64,000 bases of DNA, taken from contig CP065590.1 of assembly GCA_016025055.1 (NCBI GenBank), positions 1,178,001-1,242,000 on the forward strand. The letters are read 5' to 3'. Shown here piece after piece: positions 10,424 through 21,400 of the stretch. This DNA is from Chryseobacterium indologenes (GTDB lineage Bacteria; Bacteroidota; Bacteroidia; Flavobacteriales; Weeksellaceae). Below the pieces are notes generated by a model that saw only the letters and a list, made by a program, of their open reading frames with translations, ran no database searches and was not told the DNA's origin. A program made the position numbers and the translations under genes. Numbering within the stretch: the stretch's first letter is position 1; each line of letters opens with the position of its first letter.

Positions 10424-11179
10424 TTAATCAGCAACATTAAGAGCAATCTCAATATCCTGACTGATTTTCTTTAATGAAGAATATTTCGCGTCGCATACCA
10501 TTGTGGTCAGCACATATTCTCCCTTATCTATTAAAATAAAATTCTCCCCTTTTGCAGGGACACTTAAATTATAATATTTCTTACCGCTTATCTTTACGAT
10601 CAGGTTACAACCGGACCTGTTTTTAATATTGACATAAGCTTCATTCTTATTAATATCGTTGCTGAAAATATGGGTCAGCATTGCAGCGGTCTTTTTATTT
10701 GTTTCACTGGGTTCTGCTTTTGAAACGCCGGCAGTTTTAGCAGATCCTGCCGAGGCATAATCCGATCTTACCTCCTCTTTTAATGCATTAATAGCATCAT
10801 TTACTTTATCTGTATTCTTATTAGCAGCTGCTGTTTTATTCACAGCAACTACTTTACCGCTGTTCAGCTCATTATTTTTAACAATATTCTCTATTTTCTC
10901 TTTACTGATAGGCTTTATGGTAGGTTTAGCTTCCGGAGAATTATCTGCCATGATCATAGCGATCAGCTTTCTTTTAAAGTAATCTGTTTTTTCGTGTCCC
11001 GGGTTTTGCTTCAGAAATCCTGCAATCACCCTTGCTTCTTTTGAAGACTCCGCATCCTGCTCTGTATATATGATGATCGTTTCTTTCTCTACAACAGCTT
11101 TAGATTTTGATTTTTTCTTTTTTTGAGAAAAACCAATCGAAAAAATGCATATAAATAGAAGGAGGAAGATTTTTTTCAT
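10424..11179 (-). CDS. Secreted small-paralogue family protein, copy 1 (possibly DUF6759)
   Basis: A 251-residue protein with a Sec signal peptide (MKKIFLLLFICIFSIGFSQ) followed by a lysine-rich stretch. The N-terminal part has a short helical unit, IAGFLKQNPGHEKTDYFKRKL, related to the HPDDP-LKPK units of the copies at 23.1 and 24.7 kb. The C-terminal 85 residues form the shared domain: NRSGCNLIV, then VPAKGENFILIDKGEY, then VCDAKYSS. Both cysteines are conserved in all four copies of the window, so a disulfide or paired role is possible. The middle is low-complexity and probably disordered. Function is unknown. I believe this is the family called DUF6759 in Chryseobacterium, but I could not check. 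Confidence 0.75.
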   Translation of the reverse strand: MKKIFLLLFICIFSIGFSQKKKKSKSKAVVEKETIIIYTEQDAESSKEARVIAGFLKQNPGHEKTDYFKRKLIAMIMADNSPEAKPTIKPISKEKIENIVKNNELNSGKVVAVNKTAAANKNTDKVNDAINALKEEVRSDYASAGSAKTAGVSKAEPSETNKKTAAMLTHIFSNDINKNEAYVNIKNRSGCNLIVKISGKKYYNLSVPAKGENFILIDKGEYVLTTMVCDAKYSSLKKISQDIEIALNVAD

Positions 11180-11254
11180 TAATCAAATCTTTAAAATAGT
11201 ATTAAATATATTAATAACGTGAAAAGTCATTTTTTAGTTTATCATTAAAATCAT

Positions 11255-11262
11255 TATCTTTG
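11255..11262 (+). promoter_or_regulatory. -7 promoter box of tsf
   Basis: TATCTTTG matches TAnnTTTG. tsf therefore has a private promoter, as expected now that it is separated from rpsB. The leader of about 57 nt is longer than most in this window. Confidence 0.7.
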
Positions 11263-11323
11263 CACTGCTCTAAAAATAAGCTTATAATTAATACTAATTT
11301 TAAATAAAAAAATAATACATATT

Positions 11324-12151
11324 ATGTCTTATACACCAGTTGCTGCAGACGTAGCTAAATTAAGAAACCAAACAGGTGCAGGTATGATGGACTGCAAGAA
11401 AGCTCTAGTTGAAGCTGAAGGAGACTTCGAAAAAGCGGTAGATATCCTTAGAAAAAAAGGACAAAAAGTTGCTGCTAACAGAGCTGACAGAGAATCTGCT
11501 GAAGGTGCAGTGATCGCTAGAGTAAACGAAGACAACACTTTAGGTGTAGTAATCTCTCTAAACTGTGAAACTGACTTCGTTGCTAAAAATGAAGCTTTCA
11601 TTGAACTAGCTTACGAAATCGCTGAAATGGCAATTTTTGCTGCAACTAAGGAAGAACTTTTAGCTACAGATTTCCACGGAGTTACTGTTGCTGAAAAATT
11701 AGTTGAGCAAACAGGTGTTATTGGTGAGAAAATTGAAATCGGATCTTTCGAAAGAATCCAGGGAGATTACCTAGGAGCTTACATCCACGCTGGAAACAAA
11801 ATCGCTGCTATCTCTTCTCTTTCTGCGAAAGTAGACGGAGCTGACGAAGCTGCTAAAGCTGTTTCTATGCAGGTTGCTGCTATGAATCCTATCGCTTTGG
11901 ATGAAACAAGAGTTTCTCAGGAGACTATCGATAAAGAATTAGAGATCGAAAGACACAAACTTACTGAAGAAGGTAAGCCTGCAAACATTATCGATAACAT
12001 TCTTAAAGGTAAAATGCAGAGATTCTACAAAGACAACACATTGGTACACCAGGACTTCATTAAGGACGGAAGTATCTCAGTTGCTGATTACGTAAAATCT
12101 GTAAATCCAGATTTAAAAGTAACAGGATTTGTAAGAGTAAGCCTAGCTTAA
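11324..12151 (+). CDS. tsf: Translation elongation factor Ts
   Basis: A 275-residue guanine-nucleotide exchange factor for EF-Tu. The N-terminal UBA-like helical domain begins with AADVAKLRNQTGAGMMDCKKAL, the standard EF-Ts opening, and the TDFVAKNE motif that contacts EF-Tu lies at about residues 83-90. The C-terminal segment MQRFYKDNTLVHQDFIKDG is also conserved. In most bacteria tsf follows rpsB directly. Here rpsB sits 14 kb away on the opposite strand, so tsf stands alone with its own promoter and terminator. The codon use is strongly biased, as in highly expressed genes. Confidence 0.97.
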   Translation: MSYTPVAADVAKLRNQTGAGMMDCKKALVEAEGDFEKAVDILRKKGQKVAANRADRESAEGAVIARVNEDNTLGVVISLNCETDFVAKNEAFIELAYEIAEMAIFAATKEELLATDFHGVTVAEKLVEQTGVIGEKIEIGSFERIQGDYLGAYIHAGNKIAAISSLSAKVDGADEAAKAVSMQVAAMNPIALDETRVSQETIDKELEIERHKLTEEGKPANIIDNILKGKMQRFYKDNTLVHQDFIKDGSISVADYVKSVNPDLKVTGFVRVSLA

Positions 12152-12173
12152 TTCATCTTTCAAAAAAATATAT

Positions 12174-12205
12174 AATCCCGGTGAAATTCATCGGGATTTT
12201 TTTGT
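12174..12205 (+). terminator. tsf terminator
   Basis: AATCCCG at 12174-12180 pairs with CGGGATT at 12192-12198, followed by a run of seven or more T residues. Confidence 0.75.
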
Positions 12206-12434
12206 GCTATACTTTATCAATAATCGTGCTCCACATTTTACGGATACTCTTTAAAAATTATCCAATGCTATTAAAGTAAGAAATCTTGCGACACCAGCTT
12301 CTTCGTACATCATTCGATAAACTGATCCCGGCACTCAATTATAAGTTTCACATTAAGGAAGGTTATTAATTAGAAATTGAGAATAAATTTGCGCTTTTAT
12401 TTTCAATTTACTAAAGGTATTTCATTTTTTATTT

Positions 12435-12442
12435 TAATTTTG
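12435..12442 (+). promoter_or_regulatory. -7 promoter box, surface-protein gene 1
   Basis: TAATTTTG, followed by TAGAAATCCTAATTC. The G lies 23 bases before the ATG. The spacing and the flanking bases are nearly the same as at the second gene (15431-15438), so promoter and leader were duplicated with the gene. Confidence 0.65.
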
Positions 12443-12464
12443 TAGAAATCCTAATTCCATACAC

Positions 12465-15323
12465 ATGAAAAGATTTCTACTCAGTTTAGTATTAGTTTTC
12501 TTGACAATTAATACGCTCTTTGCCCAAAGGGATACTGAACACTGGATTGCCCCCTACTATGACAGCTATGGAGGCTATGTTAATATGCTCTATCTTTCCA
12601 CTGATTCAATCACTCCTTTTGATGTCACTGTATACAACAATAATGCGGTTGTTACCACCGTAACAATCAGCAAGGGCAACCCTCAAACTTATAAACTCAA
12701 CAATAGTCAGATTTCTACAGGAACAGCCAGTGAGGCATTTGTTGTAGGAACAAAAGGACTTTATTTAAAAGCCACTAAACCCTTTTATTGCAGTTTAAGA
12801 CTTGCCCAGGATATTCATGGGGAAATCATTACCAGTAAAGGAAGAGCGGGAATAGGAAAAACATTTTTTGTAGCAGCAAGCCCCAATAAAAATTTAACCA
12901 GTATCCATAATTTTACAGCGGGAGTTCTCGCTACTGAAGACAATACCACCGTCACTGTTTCCTGGAATACTCCTCCCGTTACGAATCCTGTTACACCTCC
13001 GGTATCTTTTATCAATGGTTCGCCTACCGGTAATACCCATACCTTTACATTACAAAAGGGACAGTCTTTTATTCTCGCAGGATCAGGTGCCCAGGAGGGA
13101 AACCGCGAAGGTTTTATTGGTGCAAAAGTAGTTGCTGATAAACCGGTAACACTTACCAACGGAAGCTGTAATGCAAATTTTTCTTTTATTAACTTTGCAA
13201 CCGGAAGTGATCCCGTTCTTGACCAGTCTGTACCTGTAGACAAACTTGGAAATACATTTGCTATGGTAAAAACAAGATCGACCGTTCCTTCGCTGAACAT
13301 GGAAGGCGGACTTATCATAGCCACAGAAGACAATACCGAGGTATATATCAATGGAGCAACAACTCCGATTGCCACGTTAAATGCAGGAAAATTCTACAGA
13401 ATTGACGAAACCAACTATGCTACTCAAACTACGCCTGGCGGTACGCACTCCAATATGTTTATCTCTACCACCAAAAATGTTTATCTGTATCAGTTTATAG
13501 GAGTAGGAGCAAGTGATGCTACTAACGGATTCAATTACATCCCACCGTTAAACTGCTTCCTGCCGAGAAAAATTGATGAGATCGGAAAGATCAATGAAAT
13601 GCCCCTTGGTTCCGGAGGAGCCAGCATAACAAAAAGTGACTTAGTTGTAAAATTAAATATATTAACAGAAGCCGGAGCCACCGTTCTTGTTAACAACAAT
13701 CCACCTCTTCCGTCAGAAGGACCTTTTCCACTGACCGGAAATACCAATTGGGTGACTTATGGTATTCCGAGTGTTACCGGAAATATCACCATCACTTCTA
13801 CAAAGGCAGTAACTGCAGGTATTAACGGAGGATACAGCTCCGCAGGCTATGGGGGCTATTTTGCAGGATTTTCTTCGATCCCTTTCATTTCGAAAAAAAC
13901 AGGTGAATGTGTTCCCGGAATCGTCCTGGAATTGGATGACGGATATGAGACCTACCAATGGTTCCGTAACGGTACTGCTGTAGCAGGGGCTACCGCAAAT
14001 ACATATACTCCTAGCCAATCCGGAAACTATACGGTAAAAATAACTATGGGAACATGTCCTCCGGTGACAACACCGATTTACAAAGTACAGACATGTTTAA
14101 AGCTTACCACACAGGCAATCAATGCATGTTCGGCAAAGGTGATTACACCGGCATTTACTTCCTCAACCCAATCGCCGGTTACCAGCACGTTACAAATCCT
14201 TACACCTCCTACCAAAGGAACGGCAGTAATAAACCCGAACGGTACAATAACATACACTCCTAATCCCGGATATTTAGGACCGGATACTATTGTGTATAAA
14301 TTCTGCGGAGATAATGCGGAATTTACAGACTGCGAACAAATAACGTTAAACCTTACGGTAGTACCGTTTATAGTAAAGGATGCTACAATAACGGCTTGTT
14401 GGTATGATGTAGCCCCTTATGCTTATTTTGATCTGACCAAAGCGAAAGTAAGTGATTATGATCCGGTAACAAAAAAATATTACCGTACATTGGCTGATCT
14501 TAATGCCGGTATAAACGAGATAACAACTCCTGACAACTTTCCGTCTACAGGAGGAACAGTATATGTAAAAATAACTACAGCCGAAGGATGTACAGCGAAT
14601 GCTAAAATCACCCTAGTTCCGATCCCTATCAAAAAATCCCCGGTTCTCATAGATCAGTATATCTGTATGGATGCCAGAACAGATCTTGATGCAGGCCCCG
14701 GATATGACTCGTACCAGTGGAGTACCGGAGCGACTACATCGGGAATCAGAAATGTAGGAGTAGGTGAATATTCTGTAATACTTGGTAAAAACGGATGTTT
14801 CCTGACACAGATTGTAAAAGTGAAAAAAGCAGATGATCCCGTAATTCAAAGTATTGAAATTAATAACAACAACGCAACCGTGACAGCGACCGGCGGCAAG
14901 CCTCCTTATAAATATGCTGTTGACGGAACTGCTAACTGGCAGGACTCCAACACATTTACCGGGTTAACCAGAGGTCAGCATACATTCTATATCAAGGATG
15001 CGTATAACTGTACTCCCGTTGCAGTAGAAATTACTGTTCCTAATCTATTGAATGCCATCACTCCTAACGGGGATAATATAAATGATTTTATTGATTACAG
15101 TGAATTGGCATATAAAGAAAACCTTACATTCTCTATATACGACCGATACGGCAATACCATTTTCACAGGAAATAAATTCAATAACTTCAAATGGGACGGA
15201 AAACATTTTGACAAAAAGATTGTTACAGGAACTTATTGGTACCATATTACCTGGAATGAGTCCAATAAAAATAAAACTCCTATCAAGTATACCGGATGGA
15301 TTCTCGTAAAAAACAGAGAATAA
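12465..15323 (+). CDS. T9SS type B surface protein with IgGFc-binding-like region, tandem copy 1
   Basis: A 952-residue secreted protein. Order of regions: Sec signal peptide ending LFAQ (1-20); a large beta-rich region (about 90-475) like the IgGFc-binding N-terminal domain, with ATEDNTTVTV, VPVDKLGNTFAMV and NYIPPLNCFLPRKIDEIG; an Ig-like segment with YQWFRNG; a cadherin/Ig-like unit ending FCGDN; a DAGPGYDSYQWSTGATT unit near 742; a SprB-like repeat (GGKPPYKYAVDG, about 809); and a gliding-motility-associated C-terminal domain (ITPNGDNINDF to the end), which is the type B T9SS sorting signal. It should be exported by type IX secretion and held on or released from the cell surface. Adhesion is a reasonable guess, and the ligand is unknown. 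Confidence 0.88.
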   Translation: MKRFLLSLVLVFLTINTLFAQRDTEHWIAPYYDSYGGYVNMLYLSTDSITPFDVTVYNNNAVVTTVTISKGNPQTYKLNNSQISTGTASEAFVVGTKGLYLKATKPFYCSLRLAQDIHGEIITSKGRAGIGKTFFVAASPNKNLTSIHNFTAGVLATEDNTTVTVSWNTPPVTNPVTPPVSFINGSPTGNTHTFTLQKGQSFILAGSGAQEGNREGFIGAKVVADKPVTLTNGSCNANFSFINFATGSDPVLDQSVPVDKLGNTFAMVKTRSTVPSLNMEGGLIIATEDNTEVYINGATTPIATLNAGKFYRIDETNYATQTTPGGTHSNMFISTTKNVYLYQFIGVGASDATNGFNYIPPLNCFLPRKIDEIGKINEMPLGSGGASITKSDLVVKLNILTEAGATVLVNNNPPLPSEGPFPLTGNTNWVTYGIPSVTGNITITSTKAVTAGINGGYSSAGYGGYFAGFSSIPFISKKTGECVPGIVLELDDGYETYQWFRNGTAVAGATANTYTPSQSGNYTVKITMGTCPPVTTPIYKVQTCLKLTTQAINACSAKVITPAFTSSTQSPVTSTLQILTPPTKGTAVINPNGTITYTPNPGYLGPDTIVYKFCGDNAEFTDCEQITLNLTVVPFIVKDATITACWYDVAPYAYFDLTKAKVSDYDPVTKKYYRTLADLNAGINEITTPDNFPSTGGTVYVKITTAEGCTANAKITLVPIPIKKSPVLIDQYICMDARTDLDAGPGYDSYQWSTGATTSGIRNVGVGEYSVILGKNGCFLTQIVKVKKADDPVIQSIEINNNNATVTATGGKPPYKYAVDGTANWQDSNTFTGLTRGQHTFYIKDAYNCTPVAVEITVPNLLNAITPNGDNINDFIDYSELAYKENLTFSIYDRYGNTIFTGNKFNNFKWDGKHFDKKIVTGTYWYHITWNESNKNKTPIKYTGWILVKNRE

Positions 15324-15340
15324 CCGATAAAATATAATGA

Positions 15341-15377
15341 AAATAAGCCGCGGTCAGATGATTGCGGCTTATTTTAT
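15341..15377 (+). terminator. Terminator of surface-protein gene 1
   Basis: A perfect 11-bp stem, AAATAAGCCGC at 15341-15351 against GCGGCTTATTT at 15364-15374, just after the stop codon. Confidence 0.75.
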
Positions 15378-15430
15378 TAATGTACTAATGAAAATAAAAA
15401 AATATTTTCAATATCAATCATTTATTCTGT

Positions 15431-15438
15431 TATTTTTG
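15431..15438 (+). promoter_or_regulatory. -7 promoter box, surface-protein gene 2
   Basis: TATTTTTG followed by TAGAAAATCTAATTC; the G lies 23 bases before the ATG, exactly as in gene 1. Confidence 0.65.
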
Positions 15439-15460
15439 TAGAAAATCTAATTCTTTATCT

Positions 15461-18313
15461 ATGAAAAAAATTCTATCAGTTATTCTGTTATTATTTGCGG
15501 CAATCAATATGTTGTTTGCACAAAGGGATACAGAACATTGGTTTGCTCCCATGGCAGCCAGATCGGGGAAGGTGGTCACCCCAAAGCAGGCTCTGTATTT
15601 TTCTACAGACTCTGTCACACCTTTTGATGTGGAGATTTACAGCAATAATGCCCTGCTGGGAACCGTGACCATCAGCAAGGGCTCACCACAAACATTTGAC
15701 ATTCCTATAAACAGAATGGTTGCCAGCACCAATAGTGAACTTTTCACTCCGGGAAATAAAGGATTATATACCAAAGGAACAAAACCCTATTTTGTAACCT
15801 ACAGATTCTCGGTAAGTCAACACGGAGAAATATTAACATCTAAAGGGAAAGCAGGTATTGGTACAAAATTCTATGCAGTTACAGCTCCTATTGAAGAGCT
15901 CAACAGTGAATACAACTTTACGACCGGAATACTGGCCACAGAAGATAACACTACAGTGACGGTATCCGATTACTCTCCCAATATTATCTTTACAAACGGA
16001 TGGACAGGAGCTACAAACCCAACCCTTACCTTTACTTTAAACAAAGGACAATCTTATATTATTGAAGGTATGGGCGATAAAACGCTCAACAAAGAAGCTT
16101 TTATAGGAGCAAAGATAGAAGCTGACAAACCCATATCTGTTACCAATGGAAACTTTAACGGTCAGTTTGCTATGGCTGCCGGAGGATTTTATGATGGTTC
16201 CGATATTATTATGGACCAATCTGTACCTGTAGACCGTTTAGGAAATGAATTTGTTGTAGTGAAAGGGAACGGGAATATTTCCAAATATATGGAAGACGCC
16301 TTAATTGTTGCAACAGAAGGGGGCACCCAGGTATACATCAACAACGGAACTACACCAGTAGCCACACTGGCTGAGGGCGAAAGCTATAGAGTTAATAAAG
16401 TAAACAACACCAACTATATCAACCAGGGAAATAATCACTACAACATGTACATAAGAACCACAAAAAATGTATATGTGTACCAGCTGATGGCAGGAGTTTC
16501 TACCAGTAATGCCACATTAGGATTTAACTACATTCCGCCATTGAACTGTTATTTACCAAGAAAAATTGATGAAATAGGAAAAATTAAAGATCTTCCTTAT
16601 CAGGGAACTCTTTCCGGACATATTGTAAAATTAAACATCCTTACAGAAGCAGGGGCTGCAGTTACCATAAACGGTGTTGCTCCACCGGCAGCACAAGGTC
16701 CGTATCCGGTACTGGGAACAGCTAACTGGGTTTCTTATTCCGTTCCTGATATTACAGGAAATGTTACCATAACCTCCACAAAAGCTGTTACCGCAGGTAT
16801 TTCCGGAGGAAGTGGTGTGGTTGGTTACGGAGGATATTTCGCTGGGTTCTCTTCCATTCCCGTTATTGCAAAACAGAACGGAGAATGTATCCCGGGAATC
16901 ACTCTTGAAGTAGGTGACAGTTTTGACTCGTACCAATGGTATCGGGACAATACCCCGATCCCAGGAGCAACAGCCAACTCATACGTTCCGACACAATCAG
17001 GGAATTATACCGTAAAAATTACGGTGGGAACCTGTCCGCCGGTAGTGACTCCGGTATATAAAGTATACACCTGTCTTAAGAAAACAACCATCAACGATAC
17101 AGTATGTGACGGGGTAAAACAATTTGTGCCTACATTCTCAAATTCTACCCAAACAGTAGTTCCCGGAACAGTTACAATCGTGACCCCTCCAGCCAATGGT
17201 AATGCAGTTATTGATCCTGCAACAGGAGTCATCAGCTATGCTCCGGCTTTTAATTATTTTGGTCCGGACACTTTCGTCTACAGGTTCTGTGGAAACAACC
17301 CCGACTTTACGGATTGCGAAGAGGTTACCATGAAATTAACGATATCCGAAAGCCCTATAGTAAACGATGCTTTAATAAGAACCTGCTTCTTAGAAGCAAA
17401 TCCTGCAACCGGATTATTTAACCTTGCCAATGCAAGTGTGACAACAGCTACCGGTATTACGAAAAAATACTACCCGTCTCTTGCAGATGCCCATGCCGGT
17501 ACTAATGAAATTTTAAATGCTACTAATTATATCTCTCCGAATGGCGTTGTTTACATAAAGGTAATCAATGCTAATGGCTGCTACAGGGTTGCAACAGTTA
17601 CTTTAGCGGTACTTCCTCCGGTAAAATCTGATATTTTGGTTGACAAAATCATCTGTATGGAAGAGAAGACCACTCTGGACGCCGGACCAGGATTTAAAAG
17701 CTATGAATGGAGCACCGGAGCAACCACACAAGTGATTAAAAATGTAGGAGTAGGAACTTATTGGGTAAAGCTTAAAACCGGTGAATGTATTACCACCCAA
17801 ACAGTGAAAGTATATGCTTCGGAACAGCCTGTCATCTCTAATATTGACATATCCACCAACACAATAACCGTTTATGCAATAGGTGGTACTCCACCATATA
17901 AATACTCTATTGACAATATAACCTGGCAGGACTCCAATGTATTTACAAATATGGCCAGGGGTGAAATAAGCGTCTATGTAAAAGATGACTACAACTGTAC
18001 TCCGATAAAGGTAGATGTCACAATTCCAGATCTTATTAATGTAATTACCCCTAATGAAGACGGAGTGAATGATTCGATAGATTATTCTTTACTGGCCGGT
18101 AAAAACAATCTTGTCTTTAATATTTTTGACAGATATGGAGCCAAAATCTTCCAGGCTGATAAGTCTAACGGGTACAAATGGAACGGAACTTCAGGCGGAA
18201 GCAAAAAGGTTCCTACCGGAAATTACTGGTATGAAATAGGATGGAACGAGCCTAACGGCAGACAGACTGCCATTAAATACACAGGTTGGATTCTGGTGAA
18301 AAACAGAGAATAA
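15461..18313 (+). CDS. T9SS type B surface protein with IgGFc-binding-like region, tandem copy 2
   Basis: A 950-residue paralogue of the preceding gene, similar over the full length including the signal peptide (ending LFAQ), RDTEHWFAPM, NYIPPLNCYLPRKIDEIG, the Ig-like YQWYRDN unit, the DAGPGFKSYEWSTGATT unit (about 740), the SprB-like repeat (GGTPPYKYSIDN, about 806) and the type B C-terminal domain starting at about 860. The terminal KYTGWILVKNRE is identical in copies 1 and 2. Differences are concentrated in the N-terminal third and around the Ig-like units. It has its own promoter and terminator, so copies 1-3 may be expressed independently. Function is unknown beyond a probable surface-binding role. 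Confidence 0.88.
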   Translation: MKKILSVILLLFAAINMLFAQRDTEHWFAPMAARSGKVVTPKQALYFSTDSVTPFDVEIYSNNALLGTVTISKGSPQTFDIPINRMVASTNSELFTPGNKGLYTKGTKPYFVTYRFSVSQHGEILTSKGKAGIGTKFYAVTAPIEELNSEYNFTTGILATEDNTTVTVSDYSPNIIFTNGWTGATNPTLTFTLNKGQSYIIEGMGDKTLNKEAFIGAKIEADKPISVTNGNFNGQFAMAAGGFYDGSDIIMDQSVPVDRLGNEFVVVKGNGNISKYMEDALIVATEGGTQVYINNGTTPVATLAEGESYRVNKVNNTNYINQGNNHYNMYIRTTKNVYVYQLMAGVSTSNATLGFNYIPPLNCYLPRKIDEIGKIKDLPYQGTLSGHIVKLNILTEAGAAVTINGVAPPAAQGPYPVLGTANWVSYSVPDITGNVTITSTKAVTAGISGGSGVVGYGGYFAGFSSIPVIAKQNGECIPGITLEVGDSFDSYQWYRDNTPIPGATANSYVPTQSGNYTVKITVGTCPPVVTPVYKVYTCLKKTTINDTVCDGVKQFVPTFSNSTQTVVPGTVTIVTPPANGNAVIDPATGVISYAPAFNYFGPDTFVYRFCGNNPDFTDCEEVTMKLTISESPIVNDALIRTCFLEANPATGLFNLANASVTTATGITKKYYPSLADAHAGTNEILNATNYISPNGVVYIKVINANGCYRVATVTLAVLPPVKSDILVDKIICMEEKTTLDAGPGFKSYEWSTGATTQVIKNVGVGTYWVKLKTGECITTQTVKVYASEQPVISNIDISTNTITVYAIGGTPPYKYSIDNITWQDSNVFTNMARGEISVYVKDDYNCTPIKVDVTIPDLINVITPNEDGVNDSIDYSLLAGKNNLVFNIFDRYGAKIFQADKSNGYKWNGTSGGSKKVPTGNYWYEIGWNEPNGRQTAIKYTGWILVKNRE

Positions 18314-18334
18314 ACCTTGACAAATAAAAATTTT

Positions 18335-18366
18335 AAAACCATGATTTGAAATCATGGTTTTTTTAT
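18335..18366 (+). terminator. Terminator of surface-protein gene 2
   Basis: A perfect 13-bp inverted repeat, AAAACCATGATTT at 18335-18347 against AAATCATGGTTTT at 18349-18361, with a T run. Confidence 0.8.
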
Positions 18367-18398
18367 TATCTTTTCAATCATTCAATACTTTTTATTGT

Positions 18399-18406
18399 TA
18401 AATTTG
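18399..18406 (+). promoter_or_regulatory. -7 promoter box, surface-protein gene 3
   Basis: TAAATTTG, 20 bases before the ATG, with a flanking AAATACTAATACTG that only partly resembles the leaders of genes 1 and 2. Confidence 0.6.
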
Positions 18407-18425
18407 TGATAAATACTAATACTGA

Positions 18426-21400
18426 ATGAAGAAAACTCTATCTTTTTTATTTATACTTTGCATTTTCACCTCTGTTTTTGCTCAGTTGGACAGAGAACAT
18501 TGGTTTGCTCCGATGGTAGACAGATCAGGCGCCCCCAATCCTTATCAGAATCTGTACTTATCTACCAACAGAACAACACCCTTCCCTGTGAACATCTATA
18601 ATAATAATATACTTATCGGGACGGTCACAATAAGCAAAGGCAATCCCCAAAAATTTGATGTTTTAAGAAATTATATCATTACTACCCAGCAGACGGATCT
18701 ATTTACCCCTATTACCAAGGGATTATATGTGAAAGCGGAATTCCCTTTCTATGCCAACTTAAGGTTCTCCGTGTTCAATCATGCGGAAATTATTACTTCC
18801 AAGGGGATACCCTCTACCGGAAAGAGCTTTTTGGCTGCCTCTGCACCTATTACGGTGAGCAATAATATTCTCAACTTCATGACCAGTATTCTGGCAACTG
18901 AAGATAATACCACCGTTACCATCACCGGATACAAACCTACCGTGCAATTTTCAAATGGTACAACGGGTGCCGGTAATCCTACGATGACATTCAGTCTCAA
19001 CAAAGGGCAATCCTACATCATTGACGGGATCGGAAATATCACAGGAAACTTTGACGGATTCATCGGTGCGAAGATTACCTCCAACAAACCGGTCAACGTT
19101 ACCAATGGTAATTTTAACGGCCAGTATGCGGGAAATTTTCCTTCCAGCTCTGATATTTTAATGGATCAGGCAGTACCTGTCAACCGGCTCGGAAATGAAT
19201 TTGCCCTGGTAAAAGGCAATGGAAATATAGGAGCCAATATGGAAGGTGCTGTCGTTATTGCAACAGAAGACAATACCCAGATTTTTGTCAACGATGAACC
19301 CATTGCCATAGCTACGATCAATACAGGAAGTTATTTTGTTATTCCTGATACAAAATACAGCTTACAGGGTGGTGCCCATTATAATTTGTACATCAGAACC
19401 TCAAAAAACGCCTATGTGTATCAGATTCTGGCAGGAGATTCCAATACAGGAAATGAAACAGCTACAGGTAGATTCAACTTTATTCCTGCGTTAAACTGTT
19501 ATCTTCCTAAACAGATCAATGAATTAGGACTCATTAATGAAAATTTCGTTCATTCTAACGCCAATATAGGAGGAATTCTCAATATACCTACCAAGTTGAA
19601 TATTATCACTCAAAGAGGTGCCAATATTTCAGTAAACGGCAGTATACCGCCTGCTTCAACAGGCCCTTATAATATGACCGGAACCAATAACTGGGTTACA
19701 TACGGGATTCCGAATGTGACGGGAACGATTACAGTGGTTTCTGACAAAGCTGTGACTGCCGGAATTACAGCCGGAAGTGATGCCGTAGGATATGGTGGAT
19801 TTTTTGCCGGATTTCCTACCCAACCGGTTATTTTAGTTTCAGGGGGAAGCTGTGCTCCGGGTACCGTTCTTACTGTAGATCCTATCATTTATGATACTTA
19901 TCAATGGTACAGAAATGGAGTACCCATCACCAATGCGACTACTTCTACATTCAATCCCACTCAATCCGGATATTATACCTGCTCGGTGACTATGGGAAGC
20001 TGTGCTCCTTTAGTAACAGAACAATTTAAAGTTTTAAACTGTGTAAAACTAACCACAACGTCTTATGATGTATGCAGCACGAAAACTATTACTCCGGCTT
20101 TCAGCAACTCAACACAGACTCCCGTTCCTTCTACCGTTGCCATCACGACGCCACCGGCATCAGGCACAGCAGTTATTGATCCAGCAACAGGGATTATCAC
20201 TTATACTGTTACGACACCGGGTACCGTAGGCAATGACACATTTACGTATACATTCTGCGGCAATGACCCAGATTTTCCGGATTGCGAAACAGTAACCGTA
20301 AACATCAATATTCAGGCTCTCACCGTTATGAATGTCACAATAAAGGCCTGTGATATCAATGGACAGGGTACCTTTAATCTTACGACAGCTAATGTCACCT
20401 CCAACTCGCCCGTTACGATTACTTATTATCCTACATTAACAGATGCCCAGACTGAGAATGCAGCGGCAATTATAACAAATCCCAACGTTTATCCGGCACC
20501 CAACGGCACAATTGTATATGCTGTAGTAAAGAATAGCGTAGGCTGTAAAAGTATTGCTCAAATCACACTTTCCCTTTACAATAAAGCTATAGTACTGGAT
20601 AACTACAATGGTATTTTCTGTGACGATAATCTGGATGGAACTGTTACGGTTATGCTTTCAAACATTACCGGGATTGTGCTCAATAATCCTGTGTATTTTA
20701 CAAACGTAAGATATTATGCCAATCTTGCAGATGCCAATGCCGGAAACGCCAGCACGCTTCCTGATAACTTCAGCTATACTGCAACCACAACAATTTTTAT
20801 ACGCGTAGATTCTCCGGATGGTTGTGCATCAGTCATCAAGCCCTTACAGTTTAGTATCGGCGCAAGACTGCCACTACTAAAAACAACAGCTACCGAAAGT
20901 GTATGTGATGATGATTTAGATGGTGTGAAGACAGTTGATGCAGCACAATTTATTCCTCAGTTTACTACAGATCCCAATGTAACCTTTACATTCTATGGCA
21001 GCTTGTCTGATGCTCAAAACAATATCAATCAGATTTCCGCTACCCTGAACCTAAGTTTTACCCAGACCATTTATGTCCGGTTTCAAAAAAATGGAGTATG
21101 CCCTGAGGTCGCCTCTATTACCATTACTATAAAGGTTCCCAAGAAATCTGATCTGCTAAAAGATCAGGCTATCTGTCCCAAAACAACGACTACACTGGAT
21201 GCCGGTCCCGGATTTGAAAGATATCTTTGGAGCACCGGAGCCTCCACTCCATCTATTACCAATGTTCCTGTAGGAAGCTATTGGGTGGACCTTACTTCAA
21301 ATGGCTGTGTTTACAGACAACACGTCACTGTGACAGAACTACCGATGCCTATGATTACATCTATTGAGATCGACGGAACGACTGTAAAAATAGGAGTAAG

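Larger units (their letters stand above)
12152..12464. other. 313-bp intergenic region after tsf
   Basis: This contains the tsf terminator and, at the right end, the promoter of the first surface-protein gene. In between, the minus strand at 12251-12334 has a 27-codon open stretch with a GTG start (reading YRMMYEEAGVARFLTLIALD) that looks protein-like and may be a relic. It is too short to call a gene. Confidence 0.4.
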
